Origin: Cyanodermella asteris
Lineage: Eukaryota; Ascomycota; Lecanoromycetes; Ostropales; Stictidaceae
Length of the DNA: 64,000 bases
Assembly: GCA_900618795.1 (NCBI GenBank)
Contig: UYJD01000011.1
Location: forward strand, 433,053 to 497,052
Direction of reading: 5' to 3'
Every line of letters starts with the position of its first letter. Position 1 is the stretch's first letter. A program made the position numbers and the translations under genes. Shown in pieces: positions 42,680-54,900 of the stretch. Below the pieces are notes generated by a model. It worked only from the letters and a program-made list of their open reading frames with translations, was not told where the DNA came from and did no database searches.

Positions 42680-45188
42680 CGTGGGGGTATATGTACTGTA
42701 GGGAATGAGAACTATACTTGGCGACCAGGTTCAGTCGCGCAGCGTCTTCGTGAGAGCCAGATACCCAAGACAACCAGTATTGTGCGCAATGTCAGTAGGT
42801 TTGTGTCCAGATGTTCGTAAAGGTTTGCTGCGCGCGAGAAGCGATTGTAGCCAAGCGATTGAGTGCAAAGAAGCTCAGGACAGCCCGTCGTATGGCCCAG
42901 CCTCCGACGAGAGCGTGTTGGTCGTACTGACGATAGATATCGTGTCGTAGATGGGGTAAAAGCACACTCCACGAAAGAAAACAAGGGCCGTGACGAGTTA
43001 TCGGTCGCAGCTGAAGGTCTGAGACAGACGCGGTATGAGCCCTGCTGGGAAAGCCGGTCGGTCGCCTAGGGTATCGCGGCCGGCGATGGTCGAAACGGGA
43101 GCAAAGGCGGCTGACGAAGTGAAACAAAGAAACGGTCGTGATTGTGGAATAGTCGTGAACAGTAGTGGTCAAGAGAGTGTGGCGACGGGTCAATGGCAAA
43201 TGGGTCAAAGACCAAATCGAAGCGAGTGGGCGGGTTGTAGAGATCAAAGGAAGGACACGGCAAAGCAGAAGGAGCGAAGACGATGCACAGGGCCCCGGTC
43301 TATGCGAAGGTACGCAGAAGGGGTAGTTGTTACTTGGGGTCGAGGTGGTGCTCAAGTGATGGACGAAGAGGGACGAGCAAGACGGAGTGGACTCGTCTTC
43401 AGGCGCCGGGAACGCAACCAGCCAACCAACCATTGCGCACACCAGCGCCTCGTCCACGTTCCAACGGCGCAACGATGCTTGTTCTTACTGTAGATACTTC
43501 CATGCTACGCCCTACACTCGGTCTCAGATTGGCTGGAGAGATCCTCCTGGCTCGCATGCCGCGCTATAACCCTCTGCCACCAGCCTTCACGACGACGATG
43601 ATGATGATGATGAAGGTCACTTTTACGCGTACGCCCTCTCCTCCATAGTAGCAAAAGCAAGAAAGCGTACGACCCCTTGAAGGCACAGACAGCAACAATC
43701 AAACCGGCATTGCGGCCGCGTCTATCCGGGGCTCAGCCTCAGTGGTCCACGCATTTGCCTTTTCTGCCCCTGACTGTTCCCTTTCCGTGCAGCAAACCCA
43801 TAACCAATAACCTCACGCGCCGTATCGTCCGTACTGGCCGACGATCAGATCCTGCATGCAGGAGCATTATTGCTGTCCTGGTGTTTCTCTCTCAATGATC
43901 TCCCATCCAGTCGTTCTACACTATTCATGCCTGCTTTCACCATCGTCATAGCACTGCGATTCGAGACTCCGCTTTTTATGCGATTTGATGCATCGCCAAC
44001 GTGTCCTGGAAGTGCATTCCAAGGACAGCACGTCTACGCGTCTCGCAACCATGCTGATCATTGCGATGCTCTGCTGCGCCCGACCTGCAAGACAAGCATC
44101 TACTGTACAGCGTACAGGGCAGCTGACGACGACTCTTGCTCGCTTTGCTCGCTCAGTCGCTGATCGTAACCGCTCGGGGCTGACCCACAACGCAATGCGA
44201 CCGGCGGCATATGACATGATGGCATCTGCAGTTCTGTTCCTGTGTCAGCGCACATCTTAGCTTGTCGCAAGATGCCCTGAGCGTGCATCGTCCTCCATGC
44301 ACTTTTGCGACACTCTTCAAGACTTCCGAGCTTCTGAACATGATCAACTGGCGCCTGCAAAATCTGAAAAGGCTGGGTTCGTCACAAAGGTTCATTATTG
44401 GTAACACGACCAAAGGTCAAGCATTCGCCAAGCCGGATGAGCGATGACAGCTTACGCTGGGCTGGTGATCCTCGTGAGCGGGCGTGAGCTACCGTGAGAT
44501 GCTGTGAGCTTGGCCAGGTATTCCAGCCGGGTGTGACGCTTCGGTGCGACTTGTGAATTCTGCATGTTGCGTACTGCAATGTGCTAGCGATACTCTGTCA
44601 CTGGCCGCCCTTGGATGTTATAGACATTCTCTTACTTGAATCTACTCACCCGTAGATGAGTTACTTGTCTCATAGTGCCTTGCGTTTGAGAAAGAAATAT
44701 CAAATTTCTCCTGCACAGAAAAGAGAGCCCAGTGAGCAGTGGGCTTCAACATTTTGTCAGCGTCTCGAGATCGCTTGACAAGAACGAGCGCAGCCTTCAG
44801 GAATCAAGTAGCTTGACCGAGGACGCGTACTCTGTCACTGGAGGCCAATCACTCGCACAGTGAACGAACCCCTGAAACAGGAACTCCATGTTAGTGAGGG
44901 TTCATTAAAAAATTAAAAAAAGCGATTGTGCAAGCCAGCAGTTGGCGGTTGGAAGTATTGATTGAGGTCTTTCTTTTGGTCCTCTATCATATTACACGTC
45001 CGATCTGCATTCAGACCAGGACCAGGCATCTTGTCTACCTGCACCATAACGCCAGATACCTAAGCAACAGGTTCCACCTCTTGTTGATTCAATACTATCA
45101 TTGTCAGCTTATGCTTCGAACAATCTCCTCTCATTTGTAATCATCACGTTCCTCCTCTTCACATTCTCCATTGCTCATCGCTCATACA
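42680..45188. other. Gene-free stretch upstream of GH76
   Basis: About 2.5 kb without a supported gene. From about 42,960 to 43,420 the plus strand is purine-rich (pyrimidine-rich in the GH76 sense), giving long spurious open frames. This may be a long GH76 5' leader. A short GAY-triplet microsatellite sits near 43,600. The right part (44,160-45,180) holds a weak GAACCC...GGGTTC inverted pair near 44,860-44,905 and nothing else recognised. Confidence 0.5.
43591..43613. repeat. GAC/GAT trinucleotide microsatellite
   Basis: About seven and a half GAY triplets in a row in non-coding DNA. Confidence 0.8.
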
Positions 45189-46701
45189 TCATGCTTCCTT
45201 GACCGCCTTGTCAATGGCTTGCGCCACGTACTCGACGTTATGTGTGTTCAGCCCGGCCATGCTGATACGGCCATTCTTGGTCATGTACACGTGAGCGTTC
45301 TCACGGATGTGCAGCACTTGCTTCTCCGTCAAGCCCGTGAAACTGAACATGCCAATCTGGTCCGTGATGTGGTTCCACGTGCCGGGGGTCTTCAAAGATT
45401 CCAAGTTCTCTCTCAACGCCTTGCGCATGGTGATGATGCGGCCGCTCATCTCACGCAGGTTCTCCTCCCACTCTGCGAATAGAGCCGGGTCGTTCAGCAC
45501 CGCCGACGCCACACGCGCGCCGTACGCTGGCGGGTTGCTGATTTCCGAACGCTGGAGAATCGCGAGCTGAGATGCGATGCGGATGGTGGCGTCCTGGGCG
45601 TCTGTATGTGAGGCTTTGCCGGCGACAAAGTGGAAGCAGCCGGCTCGCTCGCCGTAGAGGCCGAAGTTCTTTGCAAAGGACTGTGCGATGCAAAGCTCGA
45701 AGCCCTGCTCGACAAAGTACCGGATGGCCCAGCCGTCCTGGGCAAGGTTACCGGAAGCAAAACCCTGGTATGCGCAGTCGAAGAAGGGGAAGTGGTTCTT
45801 TGAGCGCATGACCTTTGCAATCTCGACCCACTGATCTCGAGTCGGGTCAACTCCAGTTGGATTGTGTGCGCAAGCATGCAGCAGGATGATACTGCCCGAG
45901 GGAGCCTCCTGCAGGGTGTGAATCATGTTGACAAAGTCGAGTCCGCGGGTCTTTGCGTTAAAGTATGGGTATGTGGCGATGGGCATCTTGACATTGCTGA
46001 AGATCTGATTGTGGTTGGCCCATGTCGGATTACTGAAGTACACCGGCTGGCCCAGTGATCGCGTGTAGAACTTTGCCAGGAACGCTGCTCCCAGATGCAC
46101 CGCTCCGGTGCCTGAGATGGTCTGGAGCGAGCAGATGCGCTTCTCCGCGATCGCCGGGCTGTCGGCGCCGACGATGAGTTTCTGTGCTGCGGAGGTGAAG
46201 TCGACGAGACCGGCAATGGGCAGGTATTCGTGGTTGAGCTCCGGGTTTTCGTGAAGTCGCTGCTCGGCCTATAAAACCCATCGTATCAGCAGCCGCTCAA
46301 AGAACTTTGTAGATCGGGGAGCTTGTCAAACTCTGAATTCGACGCTAAGCAGATCGAGGGAACCCTACCTTTTTCACGACGGGAAGCACCCACGGCTTCG
46401 CATTGTTATCTCTGTACGCGCCAATGCCCAAGTCCACCTTCTTCTCGAAAGTATCCGCATGGTAAGCGGCCATCAGACCAAAGAGCGGGTCCTCGGGCGC
46501 CTTGGGCACGACCGCGGCGTTGAACGGCGACGGCTGCACGCCGGGCAGACTCGAGGATGTAGACGCCATGCTGATGTGATTGACGACCTGGCCGAGTCGC
46601 AAGGAAGCAGTGGTAGCGAGCTGGGCTGCATTTGAAGCTTGCGAGGAAGCTTGCGGGGCTGCGGAGAGTCGCAATGTGGAGGACGGCTGCTGGGGAGACA
46701 T
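45189..46701 (-). CDS. AAT1: Aspartate aminotransferase, mitochondrial type
   Basis: Two exons, 46701-46369 and 46268-45189, with a 100-nt intron (GTAGGG donor, ATAG acceptor), giving 470 residues. The start is the ATG at 46701 (MSPQQPSSTLRLSAAPQ); the longer frame begins with TTG. The first 55 residues are rich in Ser, Ala, Gln and Arg, consistent with mitochondrial import. Class I aminotransferase motifs follow: VDLGIGAYRDN, SLQTISGTGAVHLGA, ACAHNPTGVDPT, FFDCAYQGFASG and the PLP lysine in SFAKNFGLYGERAG (about Lys311). The enzyme interconverts aspartate/2-oxoglutarate and oxaloacetate/glutamate in the malate-aspartate shuttle. An internal Met (MASTSSSLPG) might give a shorter cytosolic form. 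Confidence 0.95.
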
Positions 46702-47853
46702 GATGACTGCGACGGCGGTACGGATAAGATCAGACAACGATCAGCCAAGGTAAGGCAGGGAGGTGCGGAGGCTTTGCGCTGCAGGACGAGGACCCTCTTG
46801 CCAGCCAACGACCTATAACTGCAAGCGGGATTGCAAGGATAGATCCCACTTCTGACGAAGTTGGTGGTGTGCGCTTCCTGTCGTGCTACTTGGATGCTGG
46901 GCAAGCGGATCAAAGAGCAGGAACACGAAGCTATACAGAACAAGAACAGCACAGTACGGAAACAGGAACGAGAACAGCTTCACGAATCCGGGGCAGGTCG
47001 CGTGCGAGGCATATAAGTAAGGTCATCGGAGCTTGTCTCTACGGCCGTTCGAGCTGGTCATTGGCCTTGGGTTATCGTCACCATCCAGAAATACCGAGGC
47101 TGAGCCGAGGGAGAACAAACCAGCATGAGACCGAAATCGAACACGGACGGGAGTTTATTCTCTGCTTCTCCCTCTTTGCCTCTAGCCAACATTTCTATTT
47201 CAAAGAATGTGAATAATGATTCCCCTTTGCCCTGACCGGCGAGCATCTCCAGTTCGTCGTTAATTCGCCGCTCGGTTCCTGGTCGACACGAGACTCCACT
47301 CTGCCGACGCTCCGCCCACACGTGCGAATCAAGTTACAGACGTAAAAGCCTCACCTGCATGCAGCTTTGCCGCGCATGTGAGTGGCTGCGAATTGGTGTT
47401 CCGACATATCATCGTTCGCGACAAGTTGGTGGCGACCACACAAAGTCGTTCTGTACAGCCGGATTCTTTGGCCGACTCTGGACCTTTTATCCGTTATCGA
47501 TACGATTGCAAAGATAAAAGCCGCCGAATGCGCACTGCGACCTTGATCTTGCGCTGCCAAGGGGCTGCCCAGAACGCCGGGCCCTGGCAAGTGGGCCGAT
47601 TTTACTCAATTCTCACACCATGAGAGATAATCCTGCATTGAATGGGTCATTGTGAGATAGCATTGCGTCGTATTCCCTCTGCCCGACGGGCTTGTGGATA
47701 ACTGATGTAGAAACTGCTCCGACGAAGAATGTTGTATATGCACGAGCAAGACCGTGAGATCTTGCTTCGACAGGTTACCCGAGCACCCGCGTTTATGTGA
47801 GTGAATCTAACTTCCAGATTTACACATGCGCGGTTCTCATGCCACAAACGGTC
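46702..47853. other. Intergenic region upstream of aspartate aminotransferase
   Basis: About 1.15 kb between two minus-strand genes; it contains the aminotransferase promoter. No gene, TATA element in the right orientation or repeat is supported. Confidence 0.55.
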
Positions 47854-49201
47854 TTAGACCAAGCCCCAGAGCGGACGAGGGAGTTCTCTGGTCGGCTCAC
47901 CAGCCTTCCTACCGCTCCGCAACGAACCGATGCCAACATACGCCTCGCGTCTCGCCGGGTTGCCCACCGTGACGCTCCACGTACGAAGTCCATAGTAGTC
48001 ACCGATGGAGTGAACGATCCAGCGCGCAAAGCTAGCACCCTGATCGTCCGCCAAGCCGCCAAACACCAGCTTCTCCGTAGCCAGCACTCCCAACGCTTCA
48101 CCAGGCGTCTCAAGCTCCAAGATGTCGCTGTCACTGCTGTAAGCCATCGAATCCGCAGTTCCCGGCCTGGCATTCGCATCATCGGCAGTGTTCACCGTCT
48201 TGCGCTCTTTGGTCTTCGGGCTCGGGGGAACGTCTCTCATCTGCCCGTTTCTCCCCACGAAAACGACCTCTTCCTCACTGTCTTCCTCGATCACGTTTTC
48301 CAATTCCCTCTCCTCAAGCTGTACCAGTCTCTTGTTCCACTGCTCGACGAAGCCGCGCACTTCTGTCTCCAGATCCATAAGCAGCCCCCTGGCGCTCTTC
48401 GCCTTCTTGAGCTTCTGGCGCAGTTCGCGGGGCAGGACCGTTGAGCGGGAGGAGACAGTCGAGGCAGCTTTGGCTTTCTGTTGCTTGCTAAGGCGACGAG
48501 CGCGAGGGCTGGCATCGGCTTCCCATAGCGGGGCGAGGAAGTAGGGGACTACGGTGCGCGGATACGTTGGCTGGACTTCCCAGTCGGAGGGCAGAGGTGG
48601 AACGGCCCATGGGTTGGAGAGTAAGCGATCTAGAAAGAATGTGTTAGGAAGAGTATATGACGGTGTGGGTTATGCAAGCAGTTGAATAGGAGGCAGGGCA
48701 GATTTGAAGCCAGCGCTGTCGTCGAGAGCAGTGTTCGTCGGCAGTCGATGCCTGACTGCTCGAGACGAAGGAAGCAGAGCGGTACATGTGCATCTCATCG
48801 CTTCACTCACCATTCTCCCAACGTTGTCTGCGCCTGGAGCCCTCTTTGCCCTTCAGGAGCGCCTCCCTCCTCTCAAGACTATCCCGTCTCAACACCTTTC
48901 TCCTCGGTGCCACAGCTGGCTTCCCATCTGCGCCTAGTACAGGTTCAGTCCGGCGCACCGATTTTGATGGAGAGGCCTCATCGAGTGGGATTGAGATGGT
49001 GACCGAGGTACCACGAATGCCATCGGCGCGGGCAGACACGGGGCGCAGGGGTAGCGTCTTAGTAGGCGTAGCATTGACAGACACAGGGCCGTCGGAGGCC
49101 TTCTCTTCGATTTCGAGCTCAAGAGACGCGACAGCGGCATCTTCGGCCCATTCCTGGACACGTTGGGCGTCCTGGCCAGAGTTGCGACGTGGTGAAGTCA
49201 T
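47854..49201 (-). CDS. R3H-associated-domain / R3H-domain protein
   Basis: Two exons, 49201-48811 and 48629-47854, with a 181-nt intron (GTGAGT donor, CTAG acceptor), giving 388 residues. The N-terminus is acidic and disordered. The R3H-associated domain spans the splice junction: RRKVLRRDSLERREALLKGK, GSRRRQRWENDRLLSNPWAV and PPLPSDWEVQPTYP. A basic helix follows (LPRELRQKLKKAKSARGLLM), then a C-terminal R3H-like segment (FARWIVHSIGDYYGLRTWSV). R3H domains bind single-stranded nucleic acids. The family is conserved in fungi, but I know of no established specific role. Confidence 0.85.
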
Positions 49202-49901
49202 GATGTGGCGATTCCGAGACTGGATGATCGATATGCGCAGATGCTATGTAGATACAAGGTAACGAGAAGCGAGCTTGAAGAATCCTCCTAGATGATAATC
49301 TAATCAATGCAGTAGTGCAACGCTTGAAAGGACTGGAAAAGTGAGCAAAGGTAGCCGGGGCGATGATGGTGAGATACGAGTAGGCTCACGGCAGGGACGA
49401 AGCAGCTCGGGCGGGATGTCCCAGATTCCGACGAGCGGGAACGTGATTCATGATTGCTCGACCGCGGAGTCATTTAGATAAGCCAATCACTTGCCCCTGT
49501 TTGCTCACGTCGTGGTTTGTGAGGCTACGCGTGTTGTAGCCTGCCGGATGCATTTGATCCACGCTTTGTGGATGACTTACTGTTTCTCGAGGCATTGTTC
49601 TGTCTGACGGTCAGGTGCTCTTGCTTCCACGCTGTGGGCGGCTGGCTTGGAAGCTCCAGCCGTGTGTCGAATGCCCGCCAGGTTCGCCGCTCAAGTCTAC
49701 TGGGCGTTCAAAGACTCTCCAATTCGCCTTCAACCTCTGTCTGTTCTATGACTGGTGTGTGGTTCCACAAAATCCGTGATTCAGACCCTCAAGATTGTCC
49801 AAGATGATGGTTGACACGGGGTATCATTTCGAAATCTATTGCCAGCATTACGCCGCACGCCAATAGCTTGCATATCACAAAACACCTCAACCTGCCTGGT
49901 T
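49202..49901. other. Intergenic region, R3H gene promoter and CDC73 3' flank
   Basis: About 700 bp; nothing recognised. Confidence 0.55.
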
Positions 49902-51131
49902 TCAGCGTGGACCTGTATCTCTTCCCCAACCTCTCCTCCTCATGTGCTCCTGAATTTCACCCCACAGCTTCTCAACCACCTCCCTATCCCTCCATCTCCC
50001 CTGCTCCGCGCCCGTCCACTTGTCGAGTTCGACATTCCTCACACCCCGGCCCCAGCCCCTAACCGAAGCCGGTGGTGCGTCTCCCTTCCACCCGACGTAT
50101 ATGCCCAGCACATGCGCAAACAGGTCAGTCGGCTCCGTCCATCGATATCCCTTGAACTGCCATGCCTGGCCGGTTGTGAACACAGCAACCACGTGATTCC
50201 AATCGTCAGGCTTGAATCTATCTGGGCCTTCCACGAGAATGAATCGGAGCGGTCTGTTGGCGTCAATGGCGGGCAGCACGCGTGTGATGTGGTTGAGGGA
50301 GCCCACACCGGAGTTGCTGTCGGGAGGTGTGTAGGCGCCGTCGGCGAGGAATGTCTTGACGTTGGACATGCGGAGGAGAGAGGAGGCGGACGGGGAGAGG
50401 AGGATGATCGGGTCGGGTCTTCGGTTGGGCTTCTTGGGGTGACTGGGGAGGGAGCCTGCTGGTGCCGCAGCGTTTGGTTTGGACGTTGAGCCTGGCTTGG
50501 GCTTTTCTCTGCGCAGTAATATCTCGGCGGTCTTTTTGACGTGTGAGAAGTCCTATAAAATAGTCAGTCTCTCGTGCTTCTACAAGGGCGGAATTCGAGC
50601 ACCCACCGTAGGCTTAATTCCTCGAAGTATTGAGTTCCGGTCTCCCAACCGTCTCTCATGCTTGTATATGCCTTCTAACCTGTCTCCTTTGGGAATCGTG
50701 ACCGGCGCCCCTGTCGCAGCAACAGCCGCACCCTCTGCTGCCTGCGCATCCCCAGCCAAAGGCTTGATGTATTCACTATCCGCACTTCCCTCCAACCACG
50801 CAATCAAATCCAATCGCTCGACGAAAGGCAAATTGCTCAATCCCTTGACCTGGGCTTGTGTGATGTAGTCCGGCAGCGCATCGTCCTTTGTCTGGTACGC
50901 GAAGAGAATCGAACGTAAATCGACAGGTACATCTTTGGAAATGAATCGCGTCGGCGCCGAGAGCGCGAATGGTTGTGAATTGAAGAGCACTTCGGTCGCG
51001 GTGGCAATGTCTGACGTCGGCTGAGCTGAATCGGAGTCGCCGGTCTTGATCTGGAGCTGGGTTGCAGTGTCGAGGGTGCCGGAGGAGACGGCTTGACGCA
51101 ACGCGGTCAGAGAATCGACTGTCGCTGCCAT
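49902..51131 (-). CDS. CDC73: Paf1 complex subunit Cdc73 (parafibromin)
   Basis: Two exons, 51131-50607 and 50552-49902, with a 54-nt intron (GTGGGT donor, ATAG acceptor), giving 391 residues. The N-terminal half has FALSAPTRFISKDVPVDLRS, LPDYITQAQVKGLSNLPF and DRNSILRGIKPTDFSHVKK, typical of Cdc73. A Pro/Ser linker leads to the Ras-like C-terminal domain: SLLRMSNVKTFLADGAY, RFILVEGPDRFKPDDWNHVV and WQFKGYRWTEPTDLFAHVLG. Cdc73 links the Paf1 complex to elongating RNA polymerase II and to histone H2B ubiquitination and H3K4 methylation. All expected parts are present. Confidence 0.94.
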
Positions 51132-51922
51132 GGTGGTGGTATTCGAAGAGATTTCTGGGACTTCCAGTTGAGTTTGCCGGAGATTGACGCGCGCTCGAAG
51201 GCGTGCCGCGCCGGGTGGGGTGCTGAAAGCTGTGAATTGATGTGGTGGATGAACTTGTGCAAGGGAGTTGGAGCTCTGAATCTTGAGAACGAAAGCGGCG
51301 AGCGACGGCTGCGGAGGAGACCCCGATCGACTTTCAACCTGCCGATCCTGACGAGCTTCGCAGCTGTGACCCAGGGACGCCAGTTTATGACGAGGTTTAG
51401 ACCAGATTTGAGATGGCTTACTGATAGTGAATTAACACTCCCAAATTGAACTGCTGCAATTACTGTTGTGGCGAGTTTCGCATTCAAAAGTCGTTTCGCA
51501 GTTCCGATTGAATTTCGTCGGTATAGAAATATCCTGAAAGACTTGATACGGAATAATAAGATCACACTCTGGCGAAGCGGGTGAGAAGACACGCCAGCCA
51601 GGCTACAACTTCAAGGCATACTGAGAGCACCCTCCATGTAACTACTGTAGAGTCGAGGTTGCTACTTGTCCAGATACCTGCTTTGGTACATCGTATGGTG
51701 TTTGGCTCGACACTGAGCTAGATACTCAGTGTTCCACTCGGGCGGGGGCCCAGCAAGATACTTGGCTGGGTACCTGACTGAATACTTAATTAAAGACTTG
51801 ACTGGATACTCGGCTGGGAACTTGCCTGGCTCCTTATAGAGGTTTCTACCCTAGGTGGATCATCCAGTCGGGAACTCGGCTTGGTATCTACTTAGGTACC
51901 TAATTACACAGCTCATACACAT
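51132..51922. other. Intergenic region with degenerate 12-bp repeats
   Basis: About 790 bp. The right half (about 51,660-51,905) is built of TAC/CTTGGCTGG-like words, including the ordered array listed separately. The left half presumably holds the CDC73 promoter. Confidence 0.6.
51758..51829 (+). repeat. Left 12-bp degenerate tandem array (six units)
   Basis: Six consecutive units of exactly 12 bp: ATACTTGGCTGG, GTACCTGACTGA, ATACTTAATTAA, AGACTTGACTGG, ATACTCGGCTGG, GAACTTGCCTGG. Looser relatives extend to both sides, including CCTGCTTTGGT at 51677-51687. The array ends about 95 bp from the DUF3433 stop codon. Confidence 0.75.
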
Positions 51923-54900
51923 CTACTTCCGCCAGAATTGCCACCACGGTATCGGAGCATTGATATCTAGAGCCTGCACAAACGGCACCCGCTCAATACC
52001 AATCCGAGGTTTCCCATCCGCGCCGACAAAACGACCATATCCATACCTCCATTCCGGCTGCCAGTCCCGATCCTCGATCAAGGTGCTTCCCTCAAAGAAT
52101 CCCAGCTGACTTGCAAGCGTTGTCGGAAGGCTGCTCAGAATGTGTCTCGGAACAGTGGTGTAGTAGATGACTGCTGCAAAGACGTGAATATAGAGCAGCA
52201 CCAGCGTGACTTTATACATGAGTGGATCCAAGATGACGCGGTCTTCGGAGATCTCGTATGAAGCCATGCCGCCTGGGATGATGGTTGCGTTCTGTGTTCC
52301 GTTGTTGGGGTTCTCGAACGGAAAAAGCAAGTGCTGATTCAGTGACAGCATGATTGAGCCGAGAAGCGAACTCATGTTCGAGACCATTGGGATGAGCTCG
52401 TTTGCAGAGGGCGCCGGTTTCAAGGGATCCATGGTAGAATCTGATCCTGCCGCCATCATCATCAGGTATGGGAACCATGTCCGTGCTACCGTATTGTTGT
52501 GCAGCACAGCGCGGAAGATTGGATAGCCGCTCTCAAAGTCGCCTTCCAGCGGATCCAATATCGCCATATTATTCAGCTGCAAGACAAGCTGTCTAAGGTG
52601 AGTGGCGTTGCTAAAGTGAACAGCAGTGTCACGGGTCGGAGCAGTGACGTTCTCGTAACTGAGAACCGACCCAAAGCCATTGACTGTGACAGAAAACATC
52701 GCCGTCTCTAGGTACGTCTGGCACATCAAATGTGTTTGACTGGTCAAATTTAAAGGCGGTGGATGGTATTCGTCCCGCTTTCGTTCGTTTCGACATGATG
52801 AATCGTGACTAGATGACGTTAGGAATTGAGATACGCTCGTTCGGCATTTTTCGCAACATGGTACTTACCAGGGAACATTGAACGCCGGATTTGGGTTGTT
52901 CTGCGGCGGCTTTACCCATCCAGCAGCCATAGCTGTGGCATCAGTTGATGCCGTAGCATTGTTGGTGCGGAAATAGGACACTGTGAACAGGTCCGAACAC
53001 GGAGAAATCCCCTCCGCTGATGATACATAGACGAGCGAGTTGTTTTGGCCGGCAGAGCTAACGAGCGGATTGAACATCTCAAATGCAGCATTCCCTGTCA
53101 CAAGAGAATAGACCACATCCGATATAACTGATGGCGTTTCGCAGGTGGTCGGTCCGTTCGCGGTATCTATCGATATGGACAAACGGAAGTTAGTGGTACG
53201 ATCGGTGTTTAGATCGGCAGTATACAAGGACAAGTTGGCGGTCTTTTGTTCCAGATCGCTGACGAGGTCTTTGCAGACACTGCGCACTCCAAATCCTCTG
53301 GTCTCCACCAGGTATTCGCTGGAAGGGCCGGTCTCAAAAGAGAGCGGCATGAAGAAGAAGTCCTGGGTAGTCCAGGGTGGGAGCTGGGTTCCTTGAGTGA
53401 TGTTCGTTTGAGCAACGTAAAAATGCTGCTGGAAGTCCAACATCGATGGTCCCGCATATGAGTCTTCAGAGTGTAAGCTTCTAAGACCAATGGAAGAGGT
53501 GTTGTTAGAAAACAACGATTGCTGTCTTGCTATGGTCGGAACCTGGAGGGCTACTTTGGCCGGCACAATACTGAAAAGCGCACCAAAGGAAACGGCCAGT
53601 ATATTGGAGGATAGCCCAATCAGGCAGATACCCGCCAATCGAATGTGTTTGTTCCTGAGCGCTCGAATGATAATTAACTGTGGAGGAAGAGAGTGCAGTC
53701 GAGAGCCCACGGATTCCTTCTCAACAGCACTAAGACCTTTAAGCTCAATTATAGGCTGTAAGAGGCATAGCGACCGGGTCAGTAGGGTCCACAAGGGCTC
53801 GATGAATGTAGCAAAGAGGATGGGCACGTAATTCAGAAGAATTTGCTGCACAACCACACTCGACGAGGGCAAGGGGAGGCCTCCATTGCGGACACTATGG
53901 TCTTGGAGCCGCGTCAGTAAAGCGATGCGGCAGCAGAGACATGTAATGAAAAATACCGCGCAGTACATGCTCAGGTGAAAAGGAAATCTTGGTGGACGTG
54001 AAAGCTTCGGAACGGACGATACATCAGCTGCTTTATCCTGCCAAAGATCGTGGTCTCCAGTCGTCAATATTTCTGGATTTCTGTTCGGACCTGGGGCTGC
54101 TAGTTCAAATCGTGCATTCTCCGAAATTCCAACGAGTGTCTTAGACTGGTTGTGTATCGAGTTGAGCACAAGCGCGGTCGACGTGTCAGGCTCAAAAAGC
54201 GTCGACACCCGAGAGAGGGAGTCTGGATCCGAGGCCAAGTTGGTTGGCCGTCGATAGGACGCAAGTAGAAGGCATAGAACCAAGAGTGCCATCGCGCCAA
54301 GGATACCCTGCACAATCCAGGCAAGTGGATCGACGAGAACGACAGCCATGCTTTGGACCACAATGCTAGCAGGCGTGGTGGTGTGATCGTCTATGCTTGC
54401 CATGGTTTCAGCCATGGCTATGGCGAACAGATATTGATGTGCTCGCTCAAAGGCTGCCACCATGAAATTCGGCTCCAGGAAGTTTGAGAAATCGATATCG
54501 CTAATCCGACTGGCAGGTAGTAACCCATAAACGAAGCCGAATATAGGGACCTTGACAAACGTTTCTGAGTCGTCCGCATCCCAAATGCGAGACCATTGTT
54601 CAAGACGGTTAACTGACGTCGCGTTCCCTGTCCCATCACTCGGAGGTGGCATTGACCCGTATCTGAAACCATACCTAGTCCGCCCTGTGGCAATAATGTC
54701 CTCAAATTCGGTAGTGTTGAGCACGTCCGAGCTGAGTTGCGATGGCTCACCATATGGCTGGAATCCCCGCACCTGGCCACTATCGGACATGACGGTGAGA
54801 CTACCATGTTGGATCCAGTATTGTATTTTACAGAACCGAGCGGTGAGGAATTCGTCGGAAGTGTCATTCCAGTTAGCCCATCCGAGTAACAACTGGTGAT

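Noticed and set aside
42792-43472. A 226-codon minus-strand open frame upstream of GH76
   Set aside because: Composition is Ser/Thr/Leu/Arg/His-rich as expected from pyrimidine-rich DNA in any frame, with no domain; it probably reflects leader DNA.
44855-44910. GAACCC...GGGTTC inverted pair as a terminator or tRNA-like element
   Set aside because: Arms are short and imperfectly placed, no tRNA A/B boxes or anticodon stem can be built, and no adjacent gene ends there.
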